Below are positions 17,585 through 25,605 of a stretch of 64,000 nt of DNA, piece by piece. The stretch's first letter is position 1, and every line of letters begins with the position of its first letter. Position numbers and translations under genes: made by a program. This DNA is from Brucellaceae bacterium (lineage in GTDB: Bacteria > Pseudomonadota > Alphaproteobacteria > Rhizobiales > Rhizobiaceae). The notes under the pieces were generated by a model, which was not told the DNA's origin, did no database searches, and saw nothing but the letters and a program-made list of their open reading frames with translations. The DNA lies in assembly GCA_020637775.1 (NCBI GenBank), contig JACKJV010000002.1:1-64000 (forward strand), read 5' to 3'.

Positions 17585-19189
17585 ATGACGAGCGATCCCG
17601 GCCTGCGCAGGGAGAGGCACTATGCGGACCGTGTGGTTTCCTGCTATCCTGACCGGCCTGCCAACCTGGATGCGATGCTGGCCAGGTCGGTGGCGCTGAA
17701 CCCGGACGGTCTGGCGCTTGCCGATGGCAGCCACCGGTTCACCTATCGTGCGCTCGACGACGAGGTCGGCCGCATCGCCGCCGGGCTGGCGGCACGCGGT
17801 GTGGGCGCGGGCGACCGTGTCGCGCTGTTGATGGGCAATGGCGCCCCTTTCGTCGTGCTGACCTTCGCGGTGGCGCGCCTTGGGGCGGTTACCGTGCCGC
17901 TGAGCATACGCGAACAGATGCCGGGTATCCGTTTCGCCCTGGTCAATTCGCAGGCCCGCCTTCTGGTCACCGAGGCGCAATGGGCGGACATCGTGCCGCC
18001 GGTCTCCGACACGCCGGATCTCTCCTGCCGCGTCTCGGTCGGCGCCGCCGCCGGTTTCGAGGCCTATGATGCGCTGCGCGCGGCTGCGCCCCATGCCGGC
18101 CCGTCGCCGGCCGGCGAGGACGATCTGGCCACCATCCTTTACACGTCGGGGACAACGGGTGTGCCGAAAGGGGCGATGCTGACGGGCCTCGGTATCGTGC
18201 ATTCGGCCACCAGCTACATGCGCGAAATGCGGCTCGGCCCGCACGACAGCACCATCGTCACCGTGCCGATGAGCCATGTGACCGGGCTGGTCGCCTGCAT
18301 TCATGCCATGATCCGTGCGGGCGGCACGGTCATCTCCATGCGCGCGTTCAAGGCAACGCGCTTTCTCGAACTGGCCGCGCGCGAACGCATGACCTTCTCG
18401 GTCATGGTGCCGGCCATGTATAACCTGTGCCTGCACCAGGCCGACCTGTCGGACTACGATCTCTCTGCCTGGCGCATTGGCGGGTTCGGAGGCGCGCCCA
18501 TGCCCGCTGCCACCATCGAGCGGTTGGCGGAGGCCTTGCCGGGGCTCGGCCTGATGAACATCTATGGCGCGACCGAGACCACATCGCCGGCCACGATGAT
18601 GCCATCGGACGGGATTGCGGCGCGGCGGTTGTCCGTCGGCCTGCCGGCGCCCGGTGTCGAAATCTGTGTCATGGACGACGATGGCCGCGAAGTCCCGCCC
18701 GGTGAGGCCGGCGAATTGTGGATCCGGGGGGCCATGGTCGTGCCGGGCTATTGGCAGAATCCGCAAGCCGATGCGCGTGAATTCGTCGCCGGATTCTGGA
18801 AATCGGGCGATATCGGTTCCGTCGATGCCGAAGGCTATGTCAGCGTCTTCGACCGCAAGAAGGACATGATCAATCGCGGCGGCTACAAGATCTACACCGC
18901 ACAGGTGGAAAGCGCGCTGGCGGCCGTGCCCGGTGTTGTCGAGGCCGCTGTCGTGCCCAAGCCATGCCCGATCCTGGGCGAACGCGTCCATGCGGTCGTT
19001 TCGATCCGGCCGGACAGCGTGACGGAGGAGGCGTTGCGGGCCCATTGCGCCGGGCAATTGTCGGACTATCAATGCCCCGAAAGCTACACGCTGACGACAG
19101 ATCCGCTGCCGCGCAACGCCAATGGAAAGATCGTCAAGCGGGACTTGAAGGCCAGGGCGGCTGAAATCCCCGCCATTGTCTCACGGTGA
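17585..19189 (+). CDS. AMP-dependent acyl-CoA ligase
   Basis: Adenylate-forming CoA ligase, about 534 aa. Canonical motifs are YTSGTTGVPKGAM, YGATETTSPATM, FWKSGDIGSVDAEG, FDRKKDMINRGGYKIY and the catalytic lysine in NANGKIVKRDLK. I choose ATG 17585, which has GAGGAAGG about 8 nt upstream. ATG 17576 lies against the ribosome-binding site. It is co-transcribed with the acyl-CoA dehydrogenase and probably activates the same acid or a related intermediate. Confidence 0.87.
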   Translation: MTSDPGLRRERHYADRVVSCYPDRPANLDAMLARSVALNPDGLALADGSHRFTYRALDDEVGRIAAGLAARGVGAGDRVALLMGNGAPFVVLTFAVARLGAVTVPLSIREQMPGIRFALVNSQARLLVTEAQWADIVPPVSDTPDLSCRVSVGAAAGFEAYDALRAAAPHAGPSPAGEDDLATILYTSGTTGVPKGAMLTGLGIVHSATSYMREMRLGPHDSTIVTVPMSHVTGLVACIHAMIRAGGTVISMRAFKATRFLELAARERMTFSVMVPAMYNLCLHQADLSDYDLSAWRIGGFGGAPMPAATIERLAEALPGLGLMNIYGATETTSPATMMPSDGIAARRLSVGLPAPGVEICVMDDDGREVPPGEAGELWIRGAMVVPGYWQNPQADAREFVAGFWKSGDIGSVDAEGYVSVFDRKKDMINRGGYKIYTAQVESALAAVPGVVEAAVVPKPCPILGERVHAVVSIRPDSVTEEALRAHCAGQLSDYQCPESYTLTTDPLPRNANGKIVKRDLKARAAEIPAIVSR

Positions 19190-19223
19190 CAGGGCGCTGA
19201 ACGCGCTCCCTGCCGGAATATGC

Positions 19224-19252
19224 GCGGGAGGCCGCCGCAGCGCGCCTCCCGC
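19224..19252. terminator. Candidate bidirectional hairpin between convergent genes
   Basis: GCGGGAGGC at 19224-19232 pairs with GCCTCCCGC at 19244-19252 across an 11-nt GC-rich loop, midway between a + strand ligase (ends 19189) and the - strand antiporter (ends 19261). It has no T-run. The location favours transcription termination. Confidence 0.45.
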
Positions 19253-19260
19253 ACCTGCCT

Positions 19261-20190
19261 TCATCTGGCGAACAGCATGGCGGTATAGGCGCCATAACCG
19301 GCCAGCATGGCAAGGCCGCCCAGCCGCGGAATCCGTGTTGCAAACCGCAGGATGACCAGCAGCAGCAGCGATGCCGCCACCATCACCGGAATGTCGAACC
19401 GCTGCATCATTCCGGAAACGGGAACGGGTGTGACGAGGGCCGTGATGCCAAGGATTCCGAAGATGTTGAAGATGTTGGAGCCGACGATATTGCCGAGAGA
19501 CACGGCGGAATTGCCCCGGATCGCGGCCACCAGCGAGGTGGCCAGTTCCGGCAGGCTGGTGCCCACCGCCACGATGGTCAGGCCGATCACCGCCTGTGAA
19601 ACGCCGAGCGCCGTGGCGATCGCCGTCGCGCCATCGACGAGCAGGCGTGCGCCGCCGAAAAGGGCCGCCAGTCCGCAGAGCGTGATGAGCAGCAGCAAGG
19701 CGACGGAGCGCGATTCGGGCTGATGGTCACCGGCGCTGCCCTGGCCGCCGGAAGAGCGGAAGGCGGCGAACAGAAACGCAGCGAGCAGCGCCAGCATCAC
19801 AAGGCCCGTCATGGCGGACACCACGCCCGTGAAGCCGACGGCCAGCATCACCAGGGCCGCGCCGGCCATCACCATGGCTTCACGCCGCACCGCCTTGTCC
19901 CAGGCAGCGATCGGGGCGACCAGCGTCGAATGGCCGACAATCAGCAGGACGTTGGCCGTGTTGGAACCGATGACATTGCCAAGCGCGATGTCGCTCTCGC
20001 CGCCCAGCGCTGCGTCAAGCGAAACCAGCAGTTCCGGCATCGAGGTGCCGAAGCCGACAATGGTCAGGCCGATCACCAGTTCCGAAACGCCGAAGCGGCG
20101 CGACAGGCCGACCGCGCCACGCACCAGTGCTTCGCCACCGGCAAACAGCAGCACCAGGCCTGCGCCCACGAAAAACCATTCAGTCAGCAT
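19261..20190 (-). CDS. Calcium/sodium antiporter, CaCA family (YrbG-like)
   Basis: Inner-membrane cation exchanger of 309 aa with about ten membrane segments in two inverted halves. Each half carries an alpha-repeat with the ion-binding acid: VIGLTIVGFGTSMPELLVSLDAAL followed by LGNVIGSNTANVLL, then VIGLTIVAVGTSLPELATSLVAAI followed by LGNIVGSNIFNIFGILG. The GTS(M/L)PE motifs are diagnostic of this family. It probably exports Ca2+ in exchange for Na+ or H+. Its start overlaps the preceding small membrane-protein gene by 11 nt. Confidence 0.93.
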   Translation of the reverse strand: MLTEWFFVGAGLVLLFAGGEALVRGAVGLSRRFGVSELVIGLTIVGFGTSMPELLVSLDAALGGESDIALGNVIGSNTANVLLIVGHSTLVAPIAAWDKAVRREAMVMAGAALVMLAVGFTGVVSAMTGLVMLALLAAFLFAAFRSSGGQGSAGDHQPESRSVALLLLITLCGLAALFGGARLLVDGATAIATALGVSQAVIGLTIVAVGTSLPELATSLVAAIRGNSAVSLGNIVGSNIFNIFGILGITALVTPVPVSGMMQRFDIPVMVAASLLLLVILRFATRIPRLGGLAMLAGYGAYTAMLFAR

Positions 20191-20536
20191 GATGTGAGTC
20201 CTTGCTCGCGTCGAATCCGGCTGTCGCCGGTTGAACGTGCCCGGCCGGAAGATTGTTCACCGGGTCGGTTTCCGCTGCCCAGGCCAGCATGGCCACTTTC
20301 GCCGTGGTGGCAAACGCACCCGGCAAGGCGAGGGCGTAAAGGGTGAGCGTCAGCGCCGGCGCAAGATGCATCAGGCCGCTCAGCGCCCAGACCATGGCGA
20401 AGGCCCCGGCCACCGCCTCCGTGGCGAAGAACAGGGTGACCGCAACAGCCCCCGAAATGGTGACGGGATTGACGATGCGGATGGGAAGGGCCGGATTTTG
20501 GAGGGTGTCCGGCAAAACCGCTTGATGCGACGGCAT
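20180..20536 (-). CDS. Small predicted membrane protein, unknown function
   Basis: 118 aa with two or three hydrophobic segments (ISGAVAVTLFFATEAVAGAFAMVWAL, then LAPALTLTLYALALPGAFATTAKVAMLAWA), a polar N-terminus and an acidic-polar tail ending KDSHHAD. I recognise no family. The membrane-like composition on this strand, against an arginine-rich translation opposite, and the 11-nt overlap with the antiporter gene argue that it is real and translationally coupled. The start could be internal. It may be an accessory of the antiporter, but nothing in the sequence says so directly. Confidence 0.6.
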   Translation of the reverse strand: MPSHQAVLPDTLQNPALPIRIVNPVTISGAVAVTLFFATEAVAGAFAMVWALSGLMHLAPALTLTLYALALPGAFATTAKVAMLAWAAETDPVNNLPAGHVQPATAGFDASKDSHHAD

Positions 20537-20690
20537 GCGCCACAGGGCCTTTGAAAAGCCGCTACCGGAAACGGAGCGGAGCCGCGGTCAGATATGGGTG
20601 CCGGTATGCCGGCACAAGCCCTGAAGGCGGCAACCCGCAAAATATAGTCTGGCCCTCTGACCTGACGGCGACCGCACCTTGCCGCCAGCG

Positions 20691-21650
20691 TCACCCGCGA
20701 TAGGTGCGCGCTGCCAGGGGTTCCTGCTCCAGAAGCGCCTCGAACATGGAAAGCATCATCGATTCCGGCGGCGCGAACTTGCGCCTCGGATTGGTGATGA
20801 GGTGGATGTCGACCGATGGCAGCGACGAATGCGGCGGCAATTGCCTGAGCAGGCCGGCGCGCACGTCCCGCTCCGCCACATGGGTGGGCAGCGCGCCAAT
20901 GCCGATATTGGCGATGATCATCCGGCGCACTTCAGTGAGATTGGAGGAAACGCCGCGCAGGCCCGGCGCCAGGTTGGCCCGCTCACGCAGCCGTGCAACC
21001 GAATCCAGCGGGCCGCCCTCGATCTCGGTCTGGAAGGACACGGACGCTTCGCCGCGCAGCTCGTCAAGCGCAATGTCCCGCTTGTCGAACAAGCGGTGGT
21101 GCGGCCCGCAATAGAGGCCGAAATACTCCCGGAAAAGCACCCGCGCCTCGATGCCCTTGGGCACCGCGTTCATCAGGCAGATGCCGAAACTGGCCCTGTT
21201 CTGGCGAATGCGGGCCACCACCTCCGCGCTCTCTGCAACCACCATGGAGAAGGTCACCTTGGCATGGCGCCGGGCAAAGCGCTCCAGCAGGTCGTCCAGG
21301 TGCCAGGATACCACGTGGCTTGCCATCACGATGCTCACATGGCCGGTCAGTTCCTCTTCCCCGGCATTCAGAAGCGCGGGAAGCTGAGATACCGCCCCGA
21401 AGATGGAGGCGGCCTCCGAATAGAGAAGCTGCCCGGCGCGGGTCACGCGGAAGCGGTTGGGCTTGCGCTCCACGAGCCGGTGTCCGGTCGTCTCCTCCAG
21501 CCGCTTGAGCGCGCTGGAAATGGTCGGCTGCTTCAATCCGAGGAAATCGGCCGCCCGCGAAATGCTCTCCTGCTCCACCACCACCATGAAGGTGCGAAGC
21601 AGGTTCCAGTCCAGATTCCACGGAAAGCGCTGTTCGTAGGGCTTGAGCAT
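20691..21650 (-). CDS. LysR family transcriptional regulator
   Basis: 319 aa. The N-terminal winged helix (residues 14-75) has NLLRTFMVVVEQESISRAADFLGLKQPTISSALKRLEETTGHRLVER. The C-terminal effector domain begins around residue 105 (GHVSIVMASHVVSWHLDDLLERFARRH). It is divergently transcribed from the amino-acid ABC operon starting at 21801 and is presumably its activator, responding to the imported compound or an intermediate. A 7-bp inverted repeat with an 11-nt spacer in the 150-nt divergent region fits a LysR operator. Confidence 0.91.
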   Translation of the reverse strand: MLKPYEQRFPWNLDWNLLRTFMVVVEQESISRAADFLGLKQPTISSALKRLEETTGHRLVERKPNRFRVTRAGQLLYSEAASIFGAVSQLPALLNAGEEELTGHVSIVMASHVVSWHLDDLLERFARRHAKVTFSMVVAESAEVVARIRQNRASFGICLMNAVPKGIEARVLFREYFGLYCGPHHRLFDKRDIALDELRGEASVSFQTEIEGGPLDSVARLRERANLAPGLRGVSSNLTEVRRMIIANIGIGALPTHVAERDVRAGLLRQLPPHSSLPSVDIHLITNPRRKFAPPESMMLSMFEALLEQEPLAARTYRG

Positions 21651-21685
21651 TGCCTCAATCTATAATCACAATTCTGTATATCTAT

Positions 21686-21710
21686 TTGCATGATGATCTT
21701 CCCCATGCAA
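21686..21710. promoter_or_regulatory. Candidate LysR operator (inverted repeat with 11-nt spacer)
   Basis: TTGCATG (21686-21692) and CATGCAA (21704-21710) form a perfect 7-bp inverted repeat separated by 11 nt, which contains the T-N11-A format of LysR-type sites. It sits between the LysR gene (start 21650) and the binding-protein gene (start 21801) in a locally AT-rich stretch. Confidence 0.5.
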
Positions 21711-21800
21711 GCGTTTGCGTCGGCGCGCGGCTGCGGCTGTCCGAGGGGAACCGGACTGCCGGCACGGCTACGCTGAAGAGCCAGACAGGGAGAGCATGAC

Positions 21801-22586
21801 ATGACCACACGCAGAACATTCGTAAAGACGGCCGCTGCCGCGGGTTTCGCCGCTGCGGCCCTGTTCGCCACCCAGGGCGCCGGTTTCGCCGACGAGCTGG
21901 AAGCCCTCAAGGAAAAGGGCACGATCCGCATTGCCATGAGCGGCGCCTACCCGCCCTTCAACTTCGTCAATGAGCAGAATGAAGTGGTCGGCTTCGACCC
22001 GGCCATCGGGACCGAAATCGCCAGGCGAATGGGCCTTGAGACGGAAATCGTCACCACGGCCTGGGACGGCATCATCGGCGGTCTTCTCGCCAACAAGTAC
22101 GACGCCATCGTCGGCTCCATGTCGATCACGGAAGAGCGCGCCAAGGTCGTCGATTTCGTCGGTCCGTATTACACGACCAAGCGCGCGGTCTTCACCAAGC
22201 CCGATTCCGGCATCACCAGCGTTTCGCAGCTCGGCGACGTGACCGTGGGCGTTACACTGGGTGAAACCCACGAGGAATGGGCGCGCAACCAGGGCTACAC
22301 GGTGCGCACCTACAAGGGCCTGCCGGAACTGCTTCTGGAGCTTCAGAACGGCCGCGTCGACGTGATCGTCAACGATTCCATCGCCGCCATCCTGGCCATG
22401 AAGAAGAACGGCTACGAATTCAGGATGCTCGATGACCTGGAGACCGACGTCATCGGCGCCGGCATCGCCATCCGCCAGGGCAATCCGGAACTCAAGGAAG
22501 CCATGCAGAAGGCGCTCGATTCCATGATGGAAGACGGCACCTATCTCGAAATCGCCGAGGAATGGGTCGGCGGCGATATCCGCTGA
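21801..22586 (+). CDS. Polar amino acid-type ABC transporter substrate-binding protein
   Basis: Periplasmic receptor of the HisJ/GlnH family (SBP_bac_3), 261 aa. The N-terminus TTRRTFVKTAAAAGFAAAALFATQGAGFA has a twin-arginine motif (RRTFVK) before the hydrophobic core, so Tat export is likely. IRIAMSGAYPPFNFVNEQNEVVGFDPAIGTEIARRMG is the family N-lobe signature, and KYDAIVGSMSITEERAKVVDFVGPYY follows. It is the first gene of the operon that runs to the M20 deacylase, with a hairpin after its stop. The ligand is unknown, probably an amino or acylamino acid. Confidence 0.92.
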   Translation: MTTRRTFVKTAAAAGFAAAALFATQGAGFADELEALKEKGTIRIAMSGAYPPFNFVNEQNEVVGFDPAIGTEIARRMGLETEIVTTAWDGIIGGLLANKYDAIVGSMSITEERAKVVDFVGPYYTTKRAVFTKPDSGITSVSQLGDVTVGVTLGETHEEWARNQGYTVRTYKGLPELLLELQNGRVDVIVNDSIAAILAMKKNGYEFRMLDDLETDVIGAGIAIRQGNPELKEAMQKALDSMMEDGTYLEIAEEWVGGDIR

Positions 22587-22598
22587 ACCCGCCAGACG

Positions 22599-22624
22599 CG
22601 CCTGCCGGCTTTTGCCGGCGGGCG
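22599..22624 (+). other. Intergenic hairpin after the amino-acid binding-protein gene
   Basis: CGCCTGCCGGC at 22599-22609, loop TTTT, GCCGGCGGGCG at 22614-22624: an 11-bp stem with one T-G wobble, 12 nt after the stop codon. It is placed as the other post-binding-protein hairpins are, and likely stabilises or uncouples the upstream message. Confidence 0.65.
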
Positions 22625-22650
22625 TTCCGTTTCCTGACGAAGGGCCGTTC

Positions 22651-23442
22651 ATGAAAACCGCATACGGAAAGCTGACCTGGGAAGAGGTTCGCGACGCTGA
22701 CAAGGATCGCGTCGTCATCCTCAATGTGTCGGCGACGGAGGACCATGGGCCGCACATGCCGCTCGACACCGACACGGTGCTGGGCATGGCCGTGGCCAAC
22801 GGGGTGGCGGAAGCCGCGCCGGAAGACGTCTTCGTCATGCCGCCGATCGCGTACGGTTTCAACGAACACCACAAGGATTTTCCCGGCGTCATCTGGATCC
22901 AGCCGGAGACGCTCATTGCCTTCGTTACCGATGTGACGAAATCGCTGGCCCATCACGGCTTCCGGCGCATCCTGCTTCTCAATTCGCACGGCTCGAACCA
23001 TCCCGTGCTGGATCTGGCCGCCCGCAAGACGGTGATCGAGACCGGAATCATCTGCGTCTCGGCCTCCTACTGGAACCTCTGCGCCGACCGGATCAACGAA
23101 CATCGCAAGTCCGCCATCGGCGGCATCGCCCATGCCGGCGAGTTCGAGGCGGCCATGTACATGCACCTGCACCCCGATGACGTCTATCCGCAGAAGGCGG
23201 CGGAGCAGAATCTGCACAATCCGCACAGCCGCTTCTTCAATCTCGATCTCGCCAAGGGCGGCGGCAAGGCCATGCTGATGCGCTGGTGGTCGGAAGTTTC
23301 GCCCGATGGCACGATGGGCGATCCCACGGTTGCCGATGCCGAAACGGGCGGAAAGTTCCTGGCCGCGGCCATCGAGGAAACCACGGCGCTGGTGCGCGAG
23401 ATCCGGGCCCTGCCGATCCTGGAACGCAAGGATCACCACTGA
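22651..23442 (+). CDS. Creatininase family protein (metal-dependent amidohydrolase)
   Basis: 263 aa from ATG 22651 (MKTAYGKLTWEEV); an upstream in-frame ATG falls within the hairpin. The creatininase fold binds two metals through an E-x-H-x8-D pattern, seen here as E30, H32 and D41 in SATEDHGPHMPLDTDT, with the later NSHGSNHP and HAGEFEAAMYMHLHP motifs. Members open cyclic amides (creatinine, or mycofactocin- and formamide-type substrates). Its position between the binding protein and permease genes ties it to the imported compound, perhaps hydrolysing a lactam or amide. The specific substrate is unknown. Confidence 0.88.
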   Translation: MKTAYGKLTWEEVRDADKDRVVILNVSATEDHGPHMPLDTDTVLGMAVANGVAEAAPEDVFVMPPIAYGFNEHHKDFPGVIWIQPETLIAFVTDVTKSLAHHGFRRILLLNSHGSNHPVLDLAARKTVIETGIICVSASYWNLCADRINEHRKSAIGGIAHAGEFEAAMYMHLHPDDVYPQKAAEQNLHNPHSRFFNLDLAKGGGKAMLMRWWSEVSPDGTMGDPTVADAETGGKFLAAAIEETTALVREIRALPILERKDHH

Positions 23443-23478
23443 ACGGGCCGGTGGGCAAAACGGGGAGGGCGAGGCTTC

Positions 23479-24126
23479 ATGGATACCGAATTGATGCTCA
23501 AGGTCTATCCGTTCTTTCTCAAGGCGGCGTGGATCACCATTGAACTGTCGGTTCTGACCACGATCCTCGGGCTGGCCTGTGGCGCGCTGGGCGCAGCCGC
23601 GCGGCTGTCACGCCTGGCCTTCTTCCGCTTCCTGGGTGCCGCCTATGTCAGCCTCATTCGCGGCACCCCGGCGCTGATCCAGCTCTTCCTGCTCTATTTC
23701 GGCGGCCCGCAGATCGGCATCCAGCTCGATGCCTTCGAGGCCGGGGTCATCGGCCTTGGCGTCAATATCGGCGCCTACATGACCGAGACCATTCGCGGCG
23801 CCATCATCGCCATCGACCGCGGCCAGACGGAAGCCGCCCGCACCCTGGGCATGAGCCGGTACCAGACCATGACGCGGGTGATCCTGCCGCAGGCCGCCCG
23901 CCTGATGATCCGGCCGCTTGGTGTCAACATCAACGCGCTCATCAAGGGCACGGCACTGGTGGCCGCCATTTCCGTGGTGGAACTGACCTATACCGCGCAA
24001 CGCTATATCGGCTCCACCTACAAGCCGTTCGAGATGTTCATGCTGTCGGGCGCCCTCTACATGGTCATCATCTATGCGACCGGCCGCGCCGTCGCCTGGG
24101 CCGACCGGAAAGCGAGGATCGCATGA
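23479..24126 (+). CDS. Amino acid ABC transporter permease (HisM/GlnP type)
   Basis: 215-aa inner-membrane permease with about five membrane helices. The sequence ETIRGAIIAIDRGQTEAARTLGMSRYQTMTRVILPQAARLMIRPLGVNINALIKGTALV is the full EAA coupling loop of the His/Glu/Gln family. A GGGAGGGCGAGGC ribosome-binding site supports ATG 23479. It pairs with the permease gene 30 nt downstream. Confidence 0.93.
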   Translation: MDTELMLKVYPFFLKAAWITIELSVLTTILGLACGALGAAARLSRLAFFRFLGAAYVSLIRGTPALIQLFLLYFGGPQIGIQLDAFEAGVIGLGVNIGAYMTETIRGAIIAIDRGQTEAARTLGMSRYQTMTRVILPQAARLMIRPLGVNINALIKGTALVAAISVVELTYTAQRYIGSTYKPFEMFMLSGALYMVIIYATGRAVAWADRKARIA

Positions 24127-24156
24127 CGCGCGCAGCCAGTATCGGGGGAGGGCGGC

Positions 24157-24813
24157 ATGGGGCTTGATTTCTCGGTTGTTCCCCGCTTCATGGACGTCAT
24201 CCTTCTGGGCGGGCTTTGGACAGTGGCCATCACGGTCTGCGCAGCACTGCTCAGCTTCTTCGGCGGCATTTTCTTCGCCGTCATCGCCCTCTACGCCCCG
24301 GTCGCCATACGCTTGCCGTTCCGCGCCTTCGAATGGGTGTTCATGGGCACCCCGCTGCTGCTCCAGCTCTTCCTCATCTATTTCGGCCTTGTGCAGATCG
24401 GCATCGACCTGCCGGCCTTCGTGGCCGGGGTGATCGGCCTTGGCCTGCATTTCGCCGTCTACAATTCCGAACTGATCCAGACCGCCATCGTGGCCGTCGA
24501 CAAGGGGCAGATGGAGGCCGCGCGCACATTGGGGCTGAGCCACGGGCAGGCGCTGCGCAAGGTGGTGATTCCGCAGGCCGTGCGCGACGTGATCCCGCCC
24601 ATCGGCAACAACATGATCGCGCTTCTGAAGGATTCCGCGCTGGTCTCGGTCATCGGCGTCTCCGAACTGACGCTGTCGGCGCAATTGGCCATCGGCCGCA
24701 CCTACCGCCCGTTCGAGTTCTACCTCGTGGCGGCGGTCGTCTACTACATCATCAATCTGGGCATGGAATACGTGCTGCGGAAGATCGAGCGGCGCATCGC
24801 GTTGTCGCGGTAA
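24157..24813 (+). CDS. Amino acid ABC transporter permease (HisQ/GlnP type)
   Basis: 218 aa, the partner permease. LIQTAIVAVDKGQMEAARTLGLSHGQALRKVVIPQAVRDVIPPIGNNMIALLKDSALVSVIGVSELTL is the EAA loop and following helix. GGGGGAGGGCGGC precedes ATG 24157. With the previous gene it forms the heterodimeric channel used by the ATPase encoded next. Confidence 0.93.
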   Translation: MGLDFSVVPRFMDVILLGGLWTVAITVCAALLSFFGGIFFAVIALYAPVAIRLPFRAFEWVFMGTPLLLQLFLIYFGLVQIGIDLPAFVAGVIGLGLHFAVYNSELIQTAIVAVDKGQMEAARTLGLSHGQALRKVVIPQAVRDVIPPIGNNMIALLKDSALVSVIGVSELTLSAQLAIGRTYRPFEFYLVAAVVYYIINLGMEYVLRKIERRIALSR

Positions 24814-24825
24814 GGGAGGCCAGGC

Positions 24826-25599
24826 ATGAACGAACAACAATCCTTCCTTGAGGTCCGCCACGCCCGCAAGAGCTATGGCACGCTGGAGGTCATCAAGGAT
24901 ATCAGCCTCAAGGTGGACCGTGGCGAGATCGTCGCCATCATCGGGCCGTCGGGTTCGGGCAAGAGCACCTTCCTGCGCGCCATCAACGACCTCGACCCGC
25001 TGACCGGCGGCGAGGTCTGGCTGGAGGGAACCCAGGTCAACAAGAAGCTGCCGCACCGCCAGTATGAAAAGCACATCAATCAGGTGCGCCAGGACATCGG
25101 CATGGTGTTCCAGCATTTCAACCTGTTTCCCCACCTCTCCGTGCGTGGCAACATCACGCTGGCGCCGAAGCTGCTCAAGGGTCTCTCGGAGGCTGAGGCC
25201 AACAAGCTGGCCGAGGAACAGCTCGACCGCGTCGGCATGTTCGACCGCATCGACTTCATGCCGTCGCAACTGTCCGGCGGCCAGAAGCAGCGCGTCGCCA
25301 TCGCCCGCGCGCTGGCCATGAAGCCCAAGGTCATGCTGTTCGACGAGGCCACCTCGGCGCTCGACCCGGAACTGGTCGAAGAGGTCAACCTGGTCATGAA
25401 GAAGCTTGCCAGCGAGCACATGACCATGATCATCGTCACCCATGAAATGGGTTTTGCCGAATCCGTCTGCGACCGCGTCCTCTTCATGGATCAGGGCGTG
25501 GTGGTGGAGGAGGGGCCGCCAAGCGTCATCTTCCGCAATCCGGAAAGCGAGCGGACCCGGAATTTCTTGCGTAAACATCTAGAGGGCGTCAGGAGCTGA
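24826..25599 (+). CDS. Amino acid ABC transporter ATP-binding protein (GlnQ/HisP type)
   Basis: 257 aa. Walker [10 protein letters not shown] lies near residue 40, the Q-loop is [15 protein letters not shown], the signature [16 protein letters not shown] near 152 and Walker [17 protein letters not shown], followed by the switch histidine in VTHEMGFAE. All ATPase motifs are intact. AAGGGAGGCCAGGC precedes the ATG. It completes the four-component importer. Confidence 0.94.
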   Translation: MNEQQSFLEVRHARKSYGTLEVIKDISLKVDRGEIVAIIGPSGSGKSTFLRAINDLDPLTGGEVWLEGTQVNKKLPHRQYEKHINQVRQDIGMVFQHFNLFPHLSVRGNITLAPKLLKGLSEAEANKLAEEQLDRVGMFDRIDFMPSQLSGGQKQRVAIARALAMKPKVMLFDEATSALDPELVEEVNLVMKKLASEHMTMIIVTHEMGFAESVCDRVLFMDQGVVVEEGPPSVIFRNPESERTRNFLRKHLEGVRS

Positions 25600-25605
25600 C
25601 AGGCG

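Noticed and set aside
16454..19072. 872-codon open frame on the - strand under the acyl-CoA dehydrogenase and ligase genes
   Set aside because: Spans two well-supported genes and their gap; histidine- and arginine-rich, with no recognisable fold.
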